This document shows positions 63,851 to 64,000 of a DNA stretch of 64,000 nt, in pieces. The stretch comes from Candidatus Palauibacter rhopaloidicola (GTDB taxonomy: Bacteria; Gemmatimonadota; Gemmatimonadetes; Palauibacterales; Palauibacteraceae). Under the pieces are notes generated by a model. That model was not told where the DNA came from, did not search any database, and saw only the letters and a list, made by a program, of their open reading frames with translations. The stretch spans positions 192,773 through 256,772 of the forward strand of contig JAPPGH010000031.1 of the NCBI GenBank assembly GCA_026914155.1. The letters run 5' to 3'. A program made the translations under genes and the position numbers. How positions within the stretch are numbered: the first letter of the stretch is position 1; every line of letters begins with the position of its first letter.

Positions 63851-63866
63851 GGTAGCAAATGCTATC
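63851..63866 (-). promoter_or_regulatory. inverted repeat, likely antitoxin operator
   Basis: GGTAGCAAATGCTATC holds the perfect arms TAGCA-AA-TGCTA (63853-63864), centred about 48 bases before the antitoxin ATG, in an AT-richer patch than its surroundings. Autoregulation through such a repeat is usual for RHH antitoxins. Confidence 0.5.
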
Positions 63867-63911
63867 ATGCGGTACAAGCGCGATCCGCGAACCGATGGCC
63901 TCAAGTGGTAC

Positions 63912-64000
63912 CTATCGGCTTTTCCACTCCTGCAGCAGGTCGGCATCGCGGTCGAGGTTGAGCTGGAGTTGCGCGCGGCGTTCCTCGGATTCGCCCAGGA
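63912..64000 (-). CDS. C-terminal fragment of an unidentified protein
   Basis: The last 28 codons of a frame entering from beyond the window, ending in TAG at 63914. The residues are charged and helical (LGESEERRAQLQLNLDRD, then ADLLQEWKSR). Too short to identify; codon use looks like the neighbours. Could still be chance, since only 29 codons are visible. Confidence 0.35.
   Translation of the reverse strand, partial: LGESEERRAQLQLNLDRDADLLQEWKSR

Overview
The window looks like a chromosomal piece of a high-GC, diderm (LPS-bearing), menaquinone-using heterotroph, most probably a Gemmatimonadota relative. This is inferred from gene content, not from a marker phylogeny. Supporting content: LptD, LolA-like, Lnt, Tol-Pal and TonB genes; C5-pathway heme genes; a menaquinone operon; and many secreted peptidases and Asp-box proteins. 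There are no rRNAs, tRNAs, insertion sequences, phage genes or CRISPR arrays that I can see. The first ~110 bases are almost pure G/C homopolymer, which looks like a contig end or sequencing artefact rather than genome.

Layout. (1) Bases 1-21.8 kb form one minus-strand array: a TPR protein, aroQ, an Xaa-Pro peptidase, efp, accB, accC, a 55-residue orphan ORF, ftsK, a LolA-like lipoprotein, rimO, hemL, lnt, a TonB-dependent receptor, an HDAC-family deacetylase, then menF-menD-menB-menA-menE. Almost every junction is a 1-4 base stop/start overlap (ATGA, GTGA, TTGA, TGATG), and a good sigma70-type promoter lies in front of the first gene. (2) 22-23.8 kb carries a plus-strand PpiD/SurA-like foldase. 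(3) 24-43.5 kb is minus strand: tatA, a small membrane protein, a prenyl diphosphate synthase, lptD (apparent CTG start), tatC and nrdR; then cpoB, pal, tolB, a TonB/TolA-like gene, tolR, tolQ, hemA, ssb, rimI, tsaB, tsaE, uvrB, rel and radC. (4) 43.7-64 kb is the accessory part: two paralogous Met-rich secreted proteins; a CocE-type lipoprotein hydrolase; three paralogous Tat-exported gamma-glutamyltransferase-fold proteins, each with its own near-identical promoter; a membrane protein of unknown function; a DUF3006 protein with a metallo-beta-lactamase/lamin-tail exoprotein; a large Asp-box propeller exoprotein; a dimethylglycine-dehydrogenase-like flavoprotein; a DmdA-like (GcvT-fold) demethylase; a RelE/ParE-type toxin-antitoxin pair; and the tail of one more gene.

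How the genes fit together. Lnt, the LolA-like protein, Pal, CpoB, TolB/Q/R and LptD build and maintain the outer membrane. TatA and TatC can export the three Tat-signal hydrolases found 25-30 kb away. AccB/AccC, hemL/hemA, aroQ and men supply lipid, heme and quinone. The flavoprotein and DmdA-like enzyme suggest use of methylated amines or methylated sulfur compounds through tetrahydrofolate.

Most noteworthy: the triplicated GGT-fold proteins keep the catalytic Thr-Thr but appear to have lost nearly every residue that binds a gamma-glutamyl group; they share a TTGA(G/A)C-N18-TAGGAT promoter. Also notable are the CTG start of lptD, the orphan amidohydrolase tail wedged between accC and ftsK, and paired GTGTGG/CCACAC inverted repeats in front of nrdR and rel. 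No gene-free stretch exceeds 300 bases; the longest are 21754-21983 (promoters) and 43546-43755 (divergent, nothing recognised beyond a ribosome binding site).
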